Positions 11,111 to 21,381 of a stretch of DNA of 64,000 nucleotides are shown here, piece after piece. The position numbers were made by a program, and so were the translations under genes. A model generated the notes under the pieces. That model did no database searches. It worked only from the letters and a program-made list of their open reading frames with translations, and was not told where the DNA came from. The number at the start of each line of letters is the position of its first letter. The stretch's first letter is position 1. The stretch is from Paracoccus spongiarum (GTDB lineage Bacteria; Pseudomonadota; Alphaproteobacteria; Rhodobacterales; Rhodobacteraceae): assembly GCF_030732095.1 (NCBI RefSeq), contig NZ_JAVAMQ010000001.1, positions 310,001 through 374,000 of the forward strand, written 5' to 3'.

Positions 11111-13123
11111 CTACTCCGCCGCCATGGCGGTCGCGCCGCGCGCCGCCGCCATGCGCGACAGCTCCGCCATCAGCGGCGAACTGCGTGCGATCGCGTTGGT
11201 CAGGTAGAAGTCGCGAACCGGGTAGACAAAGCTGGCCCGCCCCATCCCGGCCATCTCCAGCGGCTGCGCCTCGTTCTGCGCCACCTCGTCGATGCGCGCC
11301 AGATGCGGCACCGCCTCGACCATCGCGCGGCGCAGCTGCGCCAGGCTGTCCCAGGGCAGCGTGTGGCCCAGTTCGGCCGACAGCGCGCGCAGGATGGCCC
11401 AGTTTTCCTTGGCCTCGCCGGGCGCGAAATTGGCGCGCATGGCCAGTTGCGGGCGGCCCTCGGTGTTCACGAACAGCCCGTGTTCCTCGGTATAGGCGGC
11501 GCCGGGCAGGATGATGTCGGCGCGATGCGCGCCGCGGTCGCCATGGCTGCCCTGATAGATGACGGTCGGGCCGGCGGCGATCTCGACCTCGTCGGCGCCG
11601 AGGTTGAAGACGACCTCGGCCCCCTCCATCGCGGCGGGCAGGCCACCCTCCGTCACCGCGCCCACATCCATCGCGCCGACCCTGCTGGCGGCGGTGTGCA
11701 GGATCATCAGCTTGCAGCCCGCCTTCTCGGCAACCGCCGCGGCCGTGGCCAGCACCGCCGCGCCATCGGCCTCGCGCAGGGCACCCTGCCCGACGATGAC
11801 GATGCCGGGGGTGTCGCCCGCGATGTCCTGATCCAGCAGTCCCGAAAGCGCGGTGCGGTCGGTGCCGTGCTGGTGGTAATCATAGGTCAGATCGACCGCC
11901 TCGCCGATCAGCGCGACCTGCGCGCCGCGTGCCCAGGCGCGGCGGATGCGGGCGTTCAGCACCGGCGCCTCGTCGCGCGGATTGGTGCCGATCAGCAGGA
12001 TGCGCCGCGCGCTGTCGATATCGGCGATCGTCGCGGTGCCGACATAGGCGCCGCGGTTGCCGGCCGGCAGCCGCGCCCCGTCGGTCCGGCACTCGACCGT
12101 GCCGCCAAGCCCCTCGACCAGTGTCTTGAGGCTGAAGGCCGCCTCGGTCGAGGCCAGGTCGCCGACCAGTCCGGCGACCTTGCGGCCCTGCATGGCCCGG
12201 GCCGCGGCGGTCAGCGCCTCGGGCCAGCTGGCCGGGCGCAGCTTGCCGTTCTCGCGGATATAGGGCCGGTCGAGCCGCTGGCGGCGCAGCCCGTCCCAGA
12301 CGAACCGCGTCTTGTCGCTGATCCATTCCTCGTTCACGCCGTCATGGTTGCGCGGCAGGATGCGCATCACCTCGCGGCCCTTGGTGTCCACGCGGATCGC
12401 GCTGCCGAGGGCGTCCATCACGTCGATCGTCTCGGTCTTGGTCAGTTCCCACGGGCGGGCGGTGAAGGCATAGGGCTTGGACACCAGCGCGCCGACCGGG
12501 CACAGATCGATGATGTTGCCCTGCAGGTTCGAGGCCAGCGTCTGGTTCAGATAGCTGGTGATCTCGCTGTCCTCGCCGCGGCCGGTCTGGCCCATCTGGG
12601 TGATGCCCGCGACCTCGGTCGTGAAGCGCACGCAGCGTGTGCATGAAATGCAGCGGGTCATGTGGGTCTCGACCAGCGGGCCGAGGTTCAGCTCTTCCGA
12701 GGCGCGCTTGGGCTCGCGATAGCGGCTGAAATCGACGCCGTAGGCCATCGCCTGATCCTGCAGGTCGCATTCGCCGCCCTGGTCGCAGATCGGGCAGTCC
12801 AACGGGTGGTTGATCAGCAGGAACTCCATCACGCCCTCGCGGGCCTTCTTGACCATCGGGCTGTTGGTGCGGATCTCGGAGGGCGCGCCTTCCGGCCCGA
12901 GCCGCAGGTCCTTGACCTGCATGGCGCAGCTTGCGGCGGGCTTGGGCGGGCCCCCCACGACCTCGACGAGGCACATCCGGCAGTTGCCGGCGATCGACAG
13001 CCTTTCGTGATAGCAAAAGCGCGGGATCTCGACCCCGGCCTGTTCGCAGGCCTGGATCAGGGTCAGGTTGGGGTCCACCGCGACTTCGATCCCGTCGATC
13101 TTGATTGTCCGCAAATCGGCCAT
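11111..13123 (-). CDS. nuoG: NADH-quinone oxidoreductase subunit G
   Basis: NuoG (Nqo3) is the large iron-sulfur subunit of the hydrophilic arm. The 670 residues show an N-terminal [2Fe-2S] domain ([15 protein letters not shown]), the His/Cys cluster motif [14 protein letters not shown] near residues 100-115, a [4Fe-4S] motif CISCTRC with a distal CPVGAL, and a molybdopterin-oxidoreductase-like C-terminal domain. GTG at 13126 and ATG at 13123 are adjacent; ATG is chosen because AAGGAA lies 8 bases upstream of it. The length fits the Paracoccus protein. It follows the DUF5333 gene after 12 bases. Confidence 0.97.
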   Translation of the reverse strand: MADLRTIKIDGIEVAVDPNLTLIQACEQAGVEIPRFCYHERLSIAGNCRMCLVEVVGGPPKPAASCAMQVKDLRLGPEGAPSEIRTNSPMVKKAREGVMEFLLINHPLDCPICDQGGECDLQDQAMAYGVDFSRYREPKRASEELNLGPLVETHMTRCISCTRCVRFTTEVAGITQMGQTGRGEDSEITSYLNQTLASNLQGNIIDLCPVGALVSKPYAFTARPWELTKTETIDVMDALGSAIRVDTKGREVMRILPRNHDGVNEEWISDKTRFVWDGLRRQRLDRPYIRENGKLRPASWPEALTAAARAMQGRKVAGLVGDLASTEAAFSLKTLVEGLGGTVECRTDGARLPAGNRGAYVGTATIADIDSARRILLIGTNPRDEAPVLNARIRRAWARGAQVALIGEAVDLTYDYHQHGTDRTALSGLLDQDIAGDTPGIVIVGQGALREADGAAVLATAAAVAEKAGCKLMILHTAASRVGAMDVGAVTEGGLPAAMEGAEVVFNLGADEVEIAAGPTVIYQGSHGDRGAHRADIILPGAAYTEEHGLFVNTEGRPQLAMRANFAPGEAKENWAILRALSAELGHTLPWDSLAQLRRAMVEAVPHLARIDEVAQNEAQPLEMAGMGRASFVYPVRDFYLTNAIARSSPLMAELSRMAAARGATAMAAE

Positions 13124-13135
13124 CACTGCATTTCC

Positions 13136-13555
13136 TTACCTGGCACTCAGAAGCGATCCGGTGACCGTGTTCCGTGCGATTTCGTCCCGCCCGAGGCGGC
13201 AGAAGCTTTCGGCGTCGCCCGCCGCGACACCCTTGCGGGCCATGTAGTCCTCGGCCACGGCATAGATGCGGTCCTTGTCGGCGCGGCTGTCCAGAAAGGC
13301 CTCGATCTCGGCCTCGGAATAGCCCTTGCCGCGGGCATAGGCCTTCAATTCGCGCGCCTTCATGAAGGCATAGACGACGCGCCCCTCGATCGAGGGACAT
13401 TCCCGCCGGATCCGGTCGGCGACGCGGGCGGCCACCAGGCGGTCGTTGATGTATTTCTCCTGGCTCAGCGGTTCCAGCGCCAGGGCCGGGGTCGCGGCAA
13501 GGGTAATGGTGGCGGCAAGGGCCGCGACCATGCGGCGGCGTGCAATTGGGGTCAT
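13136..13555 (-). CDS. DUF5333-type secreted protein in the nuo operon
   Basis: This 139-residue protein has a signal peptide (basic start MTPIARRRM, hydrophobic core, ALALEP near residue 27) and a helical mature part with two cysteines. I recognise it as a DUF5333-type protein, found in Rhodobacteraceae next to complex I genes. It lies between nuoF (104 bases away) and nuoG (12 bases). Its export to the periplasm and operon position hint at a role in complex I biogenesis or membrane-arm stability; no catalytic motif is visible. ATG at 13555 is chosen over longer upstream frames because it starts the signal peptide. Confidence 0.85.
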   Translation of the reverse strand: MTPIARRRMVAALAATITLAATPALALEPLSQEKYINDRLVAARVADRIRRECPSIEGRVVYAFMKARELKAYARGKGYSEAEIEAFLDSRADKDRIYAVAEDYMARKGVAAGDAESFCRLGRDEIARNTVTGSLLSAR

Positions 13556-13659
13556 CGGGCGTCTCTCCGTTCTGCGATGCCGCCCGGCATAGCAGGACGC
13601 GCACTGCCTGACCCCACACGACCCCGTGCGCCGGGCGTGAGCATATGCCGCCGCCGCGA

Positions 13660-14955
<1,296 letters not shown>

Positions 14956-14983
14956 CTAGCCATCATTCCTCTTCATCGCGGCG

Positions 14984-15199
14984 CTACGCGCCATTCCTGC
15001 GCCGCCAGATACGCCAGGTCACCAGCAGCGACCAGACAAAAGCACCAATCGCGGCCAGGTCGGCCAGATAGGCCCATTTCGCCGCCCAGCCATGCCGGGC
15101 ACCCAGCCATTGCACGCCGATCCAGGCCAGCATCGCGACCGCGATCACCACGGCGGCAAGCCGCATCTGCGCGGCGTCGCGATCGGCGGGGCGCGCCAT
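14984..15199 (-). CDS. DUF5337-type small membrane protein
   Basis: A 71-residue protein with two transmembrane helices (about 15-33 and 40-60), a basic N-terminus and the basic tail WRIWRRRNGA, so both ends should face the cytoplasm. It matches my recollection of the DUF5337 family of Rhodobacteraceae complex I operons. A TTG precedes the ATG, but ATG at 15199 fits the TGATG stop-start overlap with the gene upstream. It ends 28 bases before nuoF. Function unknown; it could be a membrane-arm assembly factor or accessory subunit. Confidence 0.82.
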   Translation of the reverse strand: MARPADRDAAQMRLAAVVIAVAMLAWIGVQWLGARHGWAAKWAYLADLAAIGAFVWSLLVTWRIWRRRNGA

Positions 15200-15882
15200 C
15201 AATAGACCTCTCCGTCCTCGACGCGACCCGAGAACTCGGTTTCGCCGCCCGCCGCAAGGATGCGCGCCTGGCCCACCCAGTCATCGCTGCGGATCCGCCC
15301 GCCCATCCGCCCGATCGCCTCGGCCATGCGGTCGATCTCGGCATCGTCCCAGCCGGCGATCTGCGCAAAGCGGCTGATGCCGTGCTGATGCAGAACCTCC
15401 TCGAGCTTGGGGCCGACGCCCTTGATCTTCTTCAGGTCGTCGGCCGCGTCAGGCGCGGTGCCGGCCTGCCGGCCGGCGCCGCCGCCATAGATGTCGTTGC
15501 GGGTCGATCTGGGACGCGCCGCCGTCTCGCCACCCGCCACCGCATCGCCCGACGGCGCAACGGCCGCATCACCGGCGCCGACCGGATCATCGGCCGCAGG
15601 CAGCGCGGCGACCGGCAGGGCCGATGCGGACGCGGCCTGCAACGGCATCGTCGGCGAAGGAGGGGCGGGTTCGGCCGGCTGCCAGTGCGAGCCGTCCTGC
15701 GCCGCCTCGCCGCGGCACAGCAGCCAGATCAGGAACGCGCCCAGCAGGGCCGTCGCGACGGCCGCCAGCACCAGCCCCTCGAACCAGCGCATCGGGCCGA
15801 TCCCGGCCGTCAGCAGCCAGACCAGAACGCCCAGCACGGCGGCGGCCATCCAACAGGTTCTGGTGCTTGTCGCGGTGGGCAT
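15199..15882 (-). CDS. Membrane-anchored helix-hairpin-helix protein of the nuo operon
   Basis: The 227-residue protein has two N-terminal transmembrane helices (about 10-58), a Pro/Ala-rich linker, and a C-terminal helix-hairpin-helix-like domain with DLKKIKGVGPKLEEVLHQHG and then FAQIAGWDDAEIDRM. The same KGVGPKLE module occurs at the C-terminus of some NuoE and ribosomal L21 proteins in alphaproteobacteria. Position between nuoE and nuoF matches an unidentified reading frame of the Paracoccus cluster. The module usually binds nucleic acid, but on a membrane protein beside complex I it more likely mediates protein contact. The start ATG is 41 bases after nuoE. Confidence 0.82.
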   Translation of the reverse strand: MPTATSTRTCWMAAAVLGVLVWLLTAGIGPMRWFEGLVLAAVATALLGAFLIWLLCRGEAAQDGSHWQPAEPAPPSPTMPLQAASASALPVAALPAADDPVGAGDAAVAPSGDAVAGGETAARPRSTRNDIYGGGAGRQAGTAPDAADDLKKIKGVGPKLEEVLHQHGISRFAQIAGWDDAEIDRMAEAIGRMGGRIRSDDWVGQARILAAGGETEFSGRVEDGEVY

Positions 15883-15923
15883 GTCGCGGGGTCCCTGTTT
15901 CGGTCTGTGGTGGCGTGGCGGTC

Positions 15924-16844
15924 CTAGCTTGCGTCGTCCCTGGTGGCGGCGTCGGCTTCGTCCCTGCGCGCGCCATCCGGTTCGCGCGCCGAAGGCGGGC
16001 GACCGGCCGAGGCTGCCTGCGCCTCCTGCTCGGTCACGCCGGTATCGTCGGCGGGCGCGTCGGCAGCCGGGCGCGGCTCGATCTCGGGCGCGGTGTCGAC
16101 GCCGCTCTGGTCGTCGCTTGCGGCCTGCGGCTGTTCGCGGCGCAGCCATTTGGTCAGGATCGGCACCTCGGTCCCGTCGATGCGCCGCACCGTCTCGCCC
16201 AGATCGCGCGCCAGGCGGGCGCTGGCGTTCAACCCATCGCCCTGCCCCTTCAGCCCGGTCAGGCTGGTCAGCCCGCCGGCGGGTTCGGACGAAAAGCGGC
16301 CATTCTGCGGCCCCGGCAGCGGCACCTGGCCGGCCGAGAGGGCGTCGATCAGGGCTTCAAGCTTTTCGGGCGTCAGGTCCTCGTAATAATCCTTGCCGAT
16401 CTGCGCCATCGGCGCGTTCGAGCAGGCGCCGAGGCATTCGACCTCTTCCCAGCTGAACTTGCCGTCGGTCGACACCGTATGCGGCGACGGTGCGATCTTG
16501 CGCTTGCAGACCTCGATCAGCGCCTCGGCCCCGCAGATCATGCAGGAGGTGGTGCCGCAGATCTGGATGTTCGCCACCGAACCAACGGGTTGCAGCTGGA
16601 ACATGAAGTAGAATGTGGCCACTTCCAGCGCCCGGATATAGGGCATCCCCAGCAGGTTCGCACAGGCTTCGATCGCCGGACGCGACAGCCAGCCCTCCTG
16701 TTCCTGCGCGCGCCACAACACCGGGATGATCGCCGATTGCTGGCGGCCTTCCGGGTATTTGGTCATTTGCGCCCGCGCCCAGTCCAGATTGGCGGGCGTA
16801 AACTCGAAGCTGTCGGGCTGGACGGGGGAAAGGCGGCGCAGCAT
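15924..16844 (-). CDS. nuoE: NADH-quinone oxidoreductase subunit E with long acidic C-terminal tail
   Basis: NuoE (Nqo2) holds the [2Fe-2S] cluster N1a beside the FMN. The 306-residue protein has the thioredoxin-like ferredoxin core with CGTTSC and CLGAC, the four cluster ligands. Beyond about residue 240 there is a low-complexity Ala/Asp/Glu-rich tail of some 60 residues not seen in E. coli NuoE (about 166 residues). Two ATGs are possible; the second (16844, [15 protein letters not shown]) has AAGGG at proper spacing and agrees with the remembered Paracoccus start, while the first overlaps the SD sequence. It overlaps the end of the preceding small gene. Confidence 0.96.
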   Translation of the reverse strand: MLRRLSPVQPDSFEFTPANLDWARAQMTKYPEGRQQSAIIPVLWRAQEQEGWLSRPAIEACANLLGMPYIRALEVATFYFMFQLQPVGSVANIQICGTTSCMICGAEALIEVCKRKIAPSPHTVSTDGKFSWEEVECLGACSNAPMAQIGKDYYEDLTPEKLEALIDALSAGQVPLPGPQNGRFSSEPAGGLTSLTGLKGQGDGLNASARLARDLGETVRRIDGTEVPILTKWLRREQPQAASDDQSGVDTAPEIEPRPAADAPADDTGVTEQEAQAASAGRPPSAREPDGARRDEADAATRDDAS

Positions 16845-17206
16845 CAGGGGCATCCCTTGGTATTCGTGAGGCGAACTGCCACCTCGGGGCGGATGAAATC
16901 GACGTTGGTTATCGAGGCCGGACCATCACCAATCGTGAAAGACGCCCCGGGTTCAAGGACATCGCTTGCGGCGAAACCAAGGACGACCAGACGGGCGTCA
17001 GCAGGACGCCTGATCTTGTGATCGCGGACAAGTTGCGCATGAAGGTCGGTCAGATCGCCCACCGTCGCGGCGCAATCATTTGCGTAAAGGTAGTCGAGAA
17101 ACGCTCTGTCGAAATCCGGGACGTCCGCCGCATGTGCAGGCGCCGGAGAAAACGGCAGCACGATCGCTGCTGCAATCGCCGCCAGCATGGTCCGAGCGTC
17201 GGGCAT
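16844..17206 (-). CDS. Small exported protein of unknown function between nuoD and nuoE
   Basis: A 120-residue protein with a clear signal peptide ([20 protein letters not shown], then APAHA as cleavage site) and a mature domain with only two cysteines and no motif I recognise. It starts on a TGATG overlap with the nuoD stop, and its end contains the nuoE ribosome-binding site. Counting five 60-base lines (16861-17160) gives about 60 percent GC, well below the surrounding nuo genes, and it uses more A/T-ending codons. I do not recall it in the Paracoccus denitrificans cluster. It is probably a later insertion that kept the operon translationally coupled. Confidence 0.72.
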   Translation of the reverse strand: MPDARTMLAAIAAAIVLPFSPAPAHAADVPDFDRAFLDYLYANDCAATVGDLTDLHAQLVRDHKIRRPADARLVVLGFAASDVLEPGASFTIGDGPASITNVDFIRPEVAVRLTNTKGCP

Positions 17207-18447
17207 CACCGGTCCACCTCGCCGAACACGATGTCCATGGTGCCGATGATGGCGGACACGTCGGCCAGCATGTGGCCCTTGGCCATCCAGTCGATGGATT
17301 GCAGGTGCAGGAAGCCCGGCGCGCGGATCTTGCTGCGATAGGGCTTGTTGGTGCCGTCGCTGACCAGATAGACGCCGAATTCGCCCTTGGGCGCCTCGAC
17401 CGCGGCATAGACCTCGCCCGCCGGGACGTGGAAGCCCTCGGTATACAGCTTGAAGTGGTGGATCAGGCTTTCCATGTCGCGCTTCATCTCGGCGCGCCTC
17501 GGCGGGGCCAGCTTGCCGCGGGCCAGCACGTCACCCTGCCCGCCCGGCTCGCACAGCTTGGCGATGGCCTGGCGCATGATGATCACCGACTGGCGCATCT
17601 CCTCCATGCGGCACAGATAGCGGTCATAGCAGTCGCCATTCTTGCCGACCGGGATCTGGAAGTCGAATTCGTCATAGCATTCATAGGGCTGCGCGCGGCG
17701 CAGGTCCCAGGCCATGCCCGACCCGCGGACCATCACGCCCGAATAGCCCCATTCCAGCGCATCCTGTTCGCGCACGATGCCGATATCGACATTGCGCTGC
17801 TTGAAGATGCGGTTTTCGGTCAGCAGCCCGTCCAGGTCGTCGACGACCTTCAGGAACGGGTCGCACCATGCCTCGATGTCGTCCAGCAGGTCGGGCGGCA
17901 GGTCCTGATGGACGCCACCGGGACGGAAATAGGCGCTGTGCAGGCGCGCGCCGCAGGCGCGTTCGTAGAACACCATCAGCTTTTCGCGTTCCTCGAAGCC
18001 CCATAGCGGGGGCGTCAGCGCGCCCACATCCATGGCTTGCGTGGTCACGTTCAGCAGGTGGTTCAGGATGCGCCCGATCTCGGAATACAGCACCCGGATC
18101 AGGCTGGCGCGGCGCGGAACCACCGTGCCGGTCAGCTTCTCGATGGCCAGACACCAGGCATGTTCCTGGTTCATCGGCGCGACATAGTCCAGCCGGTCGA
18201 AATAGGGCAGGTTCTGCAGATAGGTGCGGCTTTCCATCAGCTTCTCGGTGCCGCGATGCAGCAACCCGATATGCGGGTCGGCGCGTTCGACGATCTCGCC
18301 GTCCAGTTCAAGCACCATCCGCAAGACGCCATGCGCGGCGGGATGTTGCGGGCCGAAGTTGATGTTGAAGTTGCGGATGCGCTGTTCGCCGGTCAGCATG
18401 TCGGCGCTGCCGTCGTCATAGCTGTTGGTGCGGATGTCGCCGTCCAT
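17206..18447 (-). CDS. nuoD: NADH-quinone oxidoreductase subunit D
   Basis: NuoD (Nqo4, the 49-kDa subunit) forms the quinone site with NuoB. The 413 residues include [20 protein letters not shown] with the quinone-site histidines, the [12 protein letters not shown] segment and the C-terminal [19 protein letters not shown] derived from nickel-hydrogenase large subunits. ATG at 18447 ([14 protein letters not shown]) forms a TGATG overlap with the nuoC stop, so the longer upstream frame is not used. NuoC and NuoD are separate here, not fused as in E. coli. Confidence 0.98.
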   Translation of the reverse strand: MDGDIRTNSYDDGSADMLTGEQRIRNFNINFGPQHPAAHGVLRMVLELDGEIVERADPHIGLLHRGTEKLMESRTYLQNLPYFDRLDYVAPMNQEHAWCLAIEKLTGTVVPRRASLIRVLYSEIGRILNHLLNVTTQAMDVGALTPPLWGFEEREKLMVFYERACGARLHSAYFRPGGVHQDLPPDLLDDIEAWCDPFLKVVDDLDGLLTENRIFKQRNVDIGIVREQDALEWGYSGVMVRGSGMAWDLRRAQPYECYDEFDFQIPVGKNGDCYDRYLCRMEEMRQSVIIMRQAIAKLCEPGGQGDVLARGKLAPPRRAEMKRDMESLIHHFKLYTEGFHVPAGEVYAAVEAPKGEFGVYLVSDGTNKPYRSKIRAPGFLHLQSIDWMAKGHMLADVSAIIGTMDIVFGEVDR

Positions 18448-19067
18448 CACTTTGCCCCCTGCTTCTCGTCGCCGGGCAGGACGTATTTCGCGCCCTCCCA
18501 TGGCGAGAGGAAATCGAACTGGCGATATTCCTGGGTCAGGTTCACCGGCTCGTAGACCACGCGCTTTTCGGATTCGTCATAGCGAACCTCGACATAGCCG
18601 GTGGTCGGGAAATCCTTGCGCAGCGGATGGCCGCGGAAGCCGTAATCGGTCAGCAGCCGCCGCAGGTCGGGATGGCCCGAGAACAGGATGCCGAACATGT
18701 CGAAGATCTCGCGCTCGAACCAGTTGGCGGCGGGATGGATCTTGACCAGCGAAGGCACCAGCTCGTCCTCGCGCAGGCTTACCTTCACGCGGATGCGGTG
18801 GTTCTGGTACATCGACAGGAAATGCCACACCATGTCGAACCGCTGCGGGCGCTGCGGATAGTCGATCGCGGTGATGTCAACCAGCGTCGAGAAGCGGCAG
18901 GAACTGTCGGTGCGCAGGAACTCGATCAGGTCCAGCACGCCGCTGAGCGTCGAGGTGACGGTCAGGTCGCCAAAGGCCACCTCGGCGTCCAGCACCTCGG
19001 CGCTGCGGCGCAGCTTGATATGCTCGGCCAGTTGCTCAAGCGCGTCGAGATCGGGATAGAGGGCCAT
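18447..19067 (-). CDS. nuoC: NADH-quinone oxidoreductase subunit C
   Basis: NuoC (Nqo5, the 30-kDa subunit) is a peripheral-arm structural protein that supports NuoD. The 206 residues carry the family signature ERE(I)FDMFGI(L)F as [20 protein letters not shown], followed by [19 protein letters not shown]. Length matches the free-standing alphaproteobacterial and mitochondrial forms. It starts 3 bases after nuoB ends and is joined to nuoD by a TGATG overlap. Confidence 0.98.
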   Translation of the reverse strand: MALYPDLDALEQLAEHIKLRRSAEVLDAEVAFGDLTVTSTLSGVLDLIEFLRTDSSCRFSTLVDITAIDYPQRPQRFDMVWHFLSMYQNHRIRVKVSLREDELVPSLVKIHPAANWFEREIFDMFGILFSGHPDLRRLLTDYGFRGHPLRKDFPTTGYVEVRYDESEKRVVYEPVNLTQEYRQFDFLSPWEGAKYVLPGDEKQGAK

Positions 19068-19070
19068 GGA

Positions 19071-20119
<1,049 letters not shown>

Positions 20120-20637
20120 CTAGCCCGCCACGGCTGCGACGCTGCGTCGCGCCGTCGCGGCAATCGCAAGCCCGGCCAGCAGGACCGCCCCGCCCATCGC
20201 CACGCAGCGCAGCAGGTTCCAGGCCTGCCAGCGGGGCGAGTAGTCGCCCCAGAGCCGCCTGGCCTCGGCCGGTTCCAGGGGCAGGTCGACCTGCCCCAGT
20301 GCCTCGTTCATCGGCACGTTGACCAGCAGGGTGGGCAGCACGGCTCCGAACAGGCACAGCGCCCCCGCCGCCGCGAAGAGCATGGCCGCCCGGCCGTGCC
20401 CCGACCGGGCCATCAGCAGCCCGCCAGCAGCAGCGCCGGACCGCTGCCGAAGAAGGCGGGCGCAAAGACGGCGTTGCGGACCGAGGTATTCATCGCCTGC
20501 ATCGCGGCGATCGCGACGTCGGGCGACGCGCGGTCCAGCCCCCACATGGTCGAGCAGACCCAGGCATAGAAGAATCCGAACAGCGCCGCCGCCAGCAGCA
20601 GCGACAGCAACGCGACGATCCTCTGCAGCACCGGCAT
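20120..20637 (-). pseudogene. DUF1772-type membrane protein split into two frames
   Basis: Two overlapping frames together make one DUF1772/anthrone-oxygenase-like membrane protein of about 172 residues. The first starts at 20637 (MPVLQRIVALLSLLLAAALF), includes AIAAMQAMNTSVRNAVFAPAFFG and stops at 20413 after LLLAGC. The family then continues in the other frame: GLLMARSGHGRAAML, LLVNVPMNEALGQVDLP, WGDYSPRWQAWNLLRC. Restoring one G in the GCGGGCTGCTG stretch joins them. The break is either a real frameshift, a sequencing error, or a split gene re-initiating at the TGATG (20415-20411) that happens to lie at the junction. A divergent TetR gene and two operators suggest repressor control. Confidence 0.75.
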
Positions 20638-20650
20638 GCGCCCTCCATTT

Positions 20651-20668
20651 CCGTAATTGTCGTTACGC
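20651..20668. promoter_or_regulatory. TetR-type operator copy 1
   Basis: CCGTAATTGTCGTTACGC matches the inverted repeat CCGTAA-N6-TTACGG with one mismatch. It lies 13 bases upstream of the DUF1772 start and 28 bases from copy 2, start to start. Confidence 0.65.
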
Positions 20669-20678
20669 TTGCGCAAGG

Positions 20679-20696
20679 CCGTAATGATTGTTACGG
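20679..20696. promoter_or_regulatory. TetR-type operator copy 2 (perfect palindrome)
   Basis: CCGTAATGATTGTTACGG has perfect 6-base arms (CCGTAA/TTACGG) around a 6-base centre. It lies in the 94-base space between the divergent DUF1772 and tetR genes and is AT-richer than its surroundings, as expected for a promoter-embedded repressor site. Confidence 0.7.
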
Positions 20697-20731
20697 ATCC
20701 GGTCAAGCCCCCTCCGTCCAGCGGGAAGTCG

Positions 20732-21337
20732 ATGACGCCGCGCACCGAACGCCAGCAGCAGATCGAGGACGCCGCCTATCGCGTTCTGGAACGCAGGGGA
20801 TTCGCCGGCGCGACCATGCTGGCCATCGCCCGCGAGGCGCGGGCCTCGCACGAGACGCTGTATCGCTGGTATGGCGACAAGACCGGGCTGTTCCGCGCGC
20901 TGGTAGTCCGCAATGCCGAGGCGGTGCGGCAGATGCTGACGACGCAGATCGCCCGGGGCCACGACCCGATGCAGACGCTGGCCCGGCTGGGACCGGACCT
21001 GGTCGACCTTCTGACCCATCCGCGCGCGATCGCGCTGAACCGGGCGGCGGCGGCCGATCCGGGGGGCGATCTGGCCGCCGCCATCGCCGCCGCCGGGCGT
21101 GGCACGATCGGGCCGCTGATCGCCGAGGTGCTGGTGGCCGCGCGCGACCGGGGCGCGCTGCGCTTTGACGATCCGCAGGCCGCGCTGGGGCTGTATCTGG
21201 ACCTGCTGGTGGGCGATCTGCAGCATCGCCGGGTCATCGGTCTGGACCCGCCCCCCGACGCCGATCAGCGACAGGCGCGGGCGGCGCAGGCGCTGGACCG
21301 GCTGCGCCGCCTGCTGGACGGGCGCGACGCCGCGTGA
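20732..21337 (+). CDS. TetR/AcrR-family transcriptional regulator
   Basis: A 201-residue one-component repressor. The N-terminal TetR helix-turn-helix is visible at about residues 10-55 (IEDAAYRVLERRGFAGATML, AIAREARASHETLYRWYGDK). The remainder is a helical ligand-binding domain of the AcrR C-terminal type. An ATG at 20684 is also possible, but 20732 (MTPRTERQQQ) places the helix-turn-helix at the usual distance from the start and leaves the operators outside the coding region. It is divergent from the DUF1772 gene, and two CCGTAA-N6-TTACGG sites between them suggest that it represses both. The ligand is unknown. Confidence 0.92.
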   Translation: MTPRTERQQQIEDAAYRVLERRGFAGATMLAIAREARASHETLYRWYGDKTGLFRALVVRNAEAVRQMLTTQIARGHDPMQTLARLGPDLVDLLTHPRAIALNRAAAADPGGDLAAAIAAAGRGTIGPLIAEVLVAARDRGALRFDDPQAALGLYLDLLVGDLQHRRVIGLDPPPDADQRQARAAQALDRLRRLLDGRDAA

Positions 21338-21350
21338 GGCGGCCCGGGGG

Positions 21351-21374
21351 GGCGCGCGGCCGGCGCCGCGCGCC
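21351..21374. terminator. GC hairpin between convergent tetR and pyc
   Basis: GGCGCGCGGC (21351-21360) and GCCGCGCGCC (21365-21374) form a perfect 10-bp stem with loop CGGC, exactly between the two stop codons. There is no T-run, so intrinsic termination is uncertain, but the position fits a shared terminator. Confidence 0.45.
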
Positions 21375-21381
21375 GCGCCCG

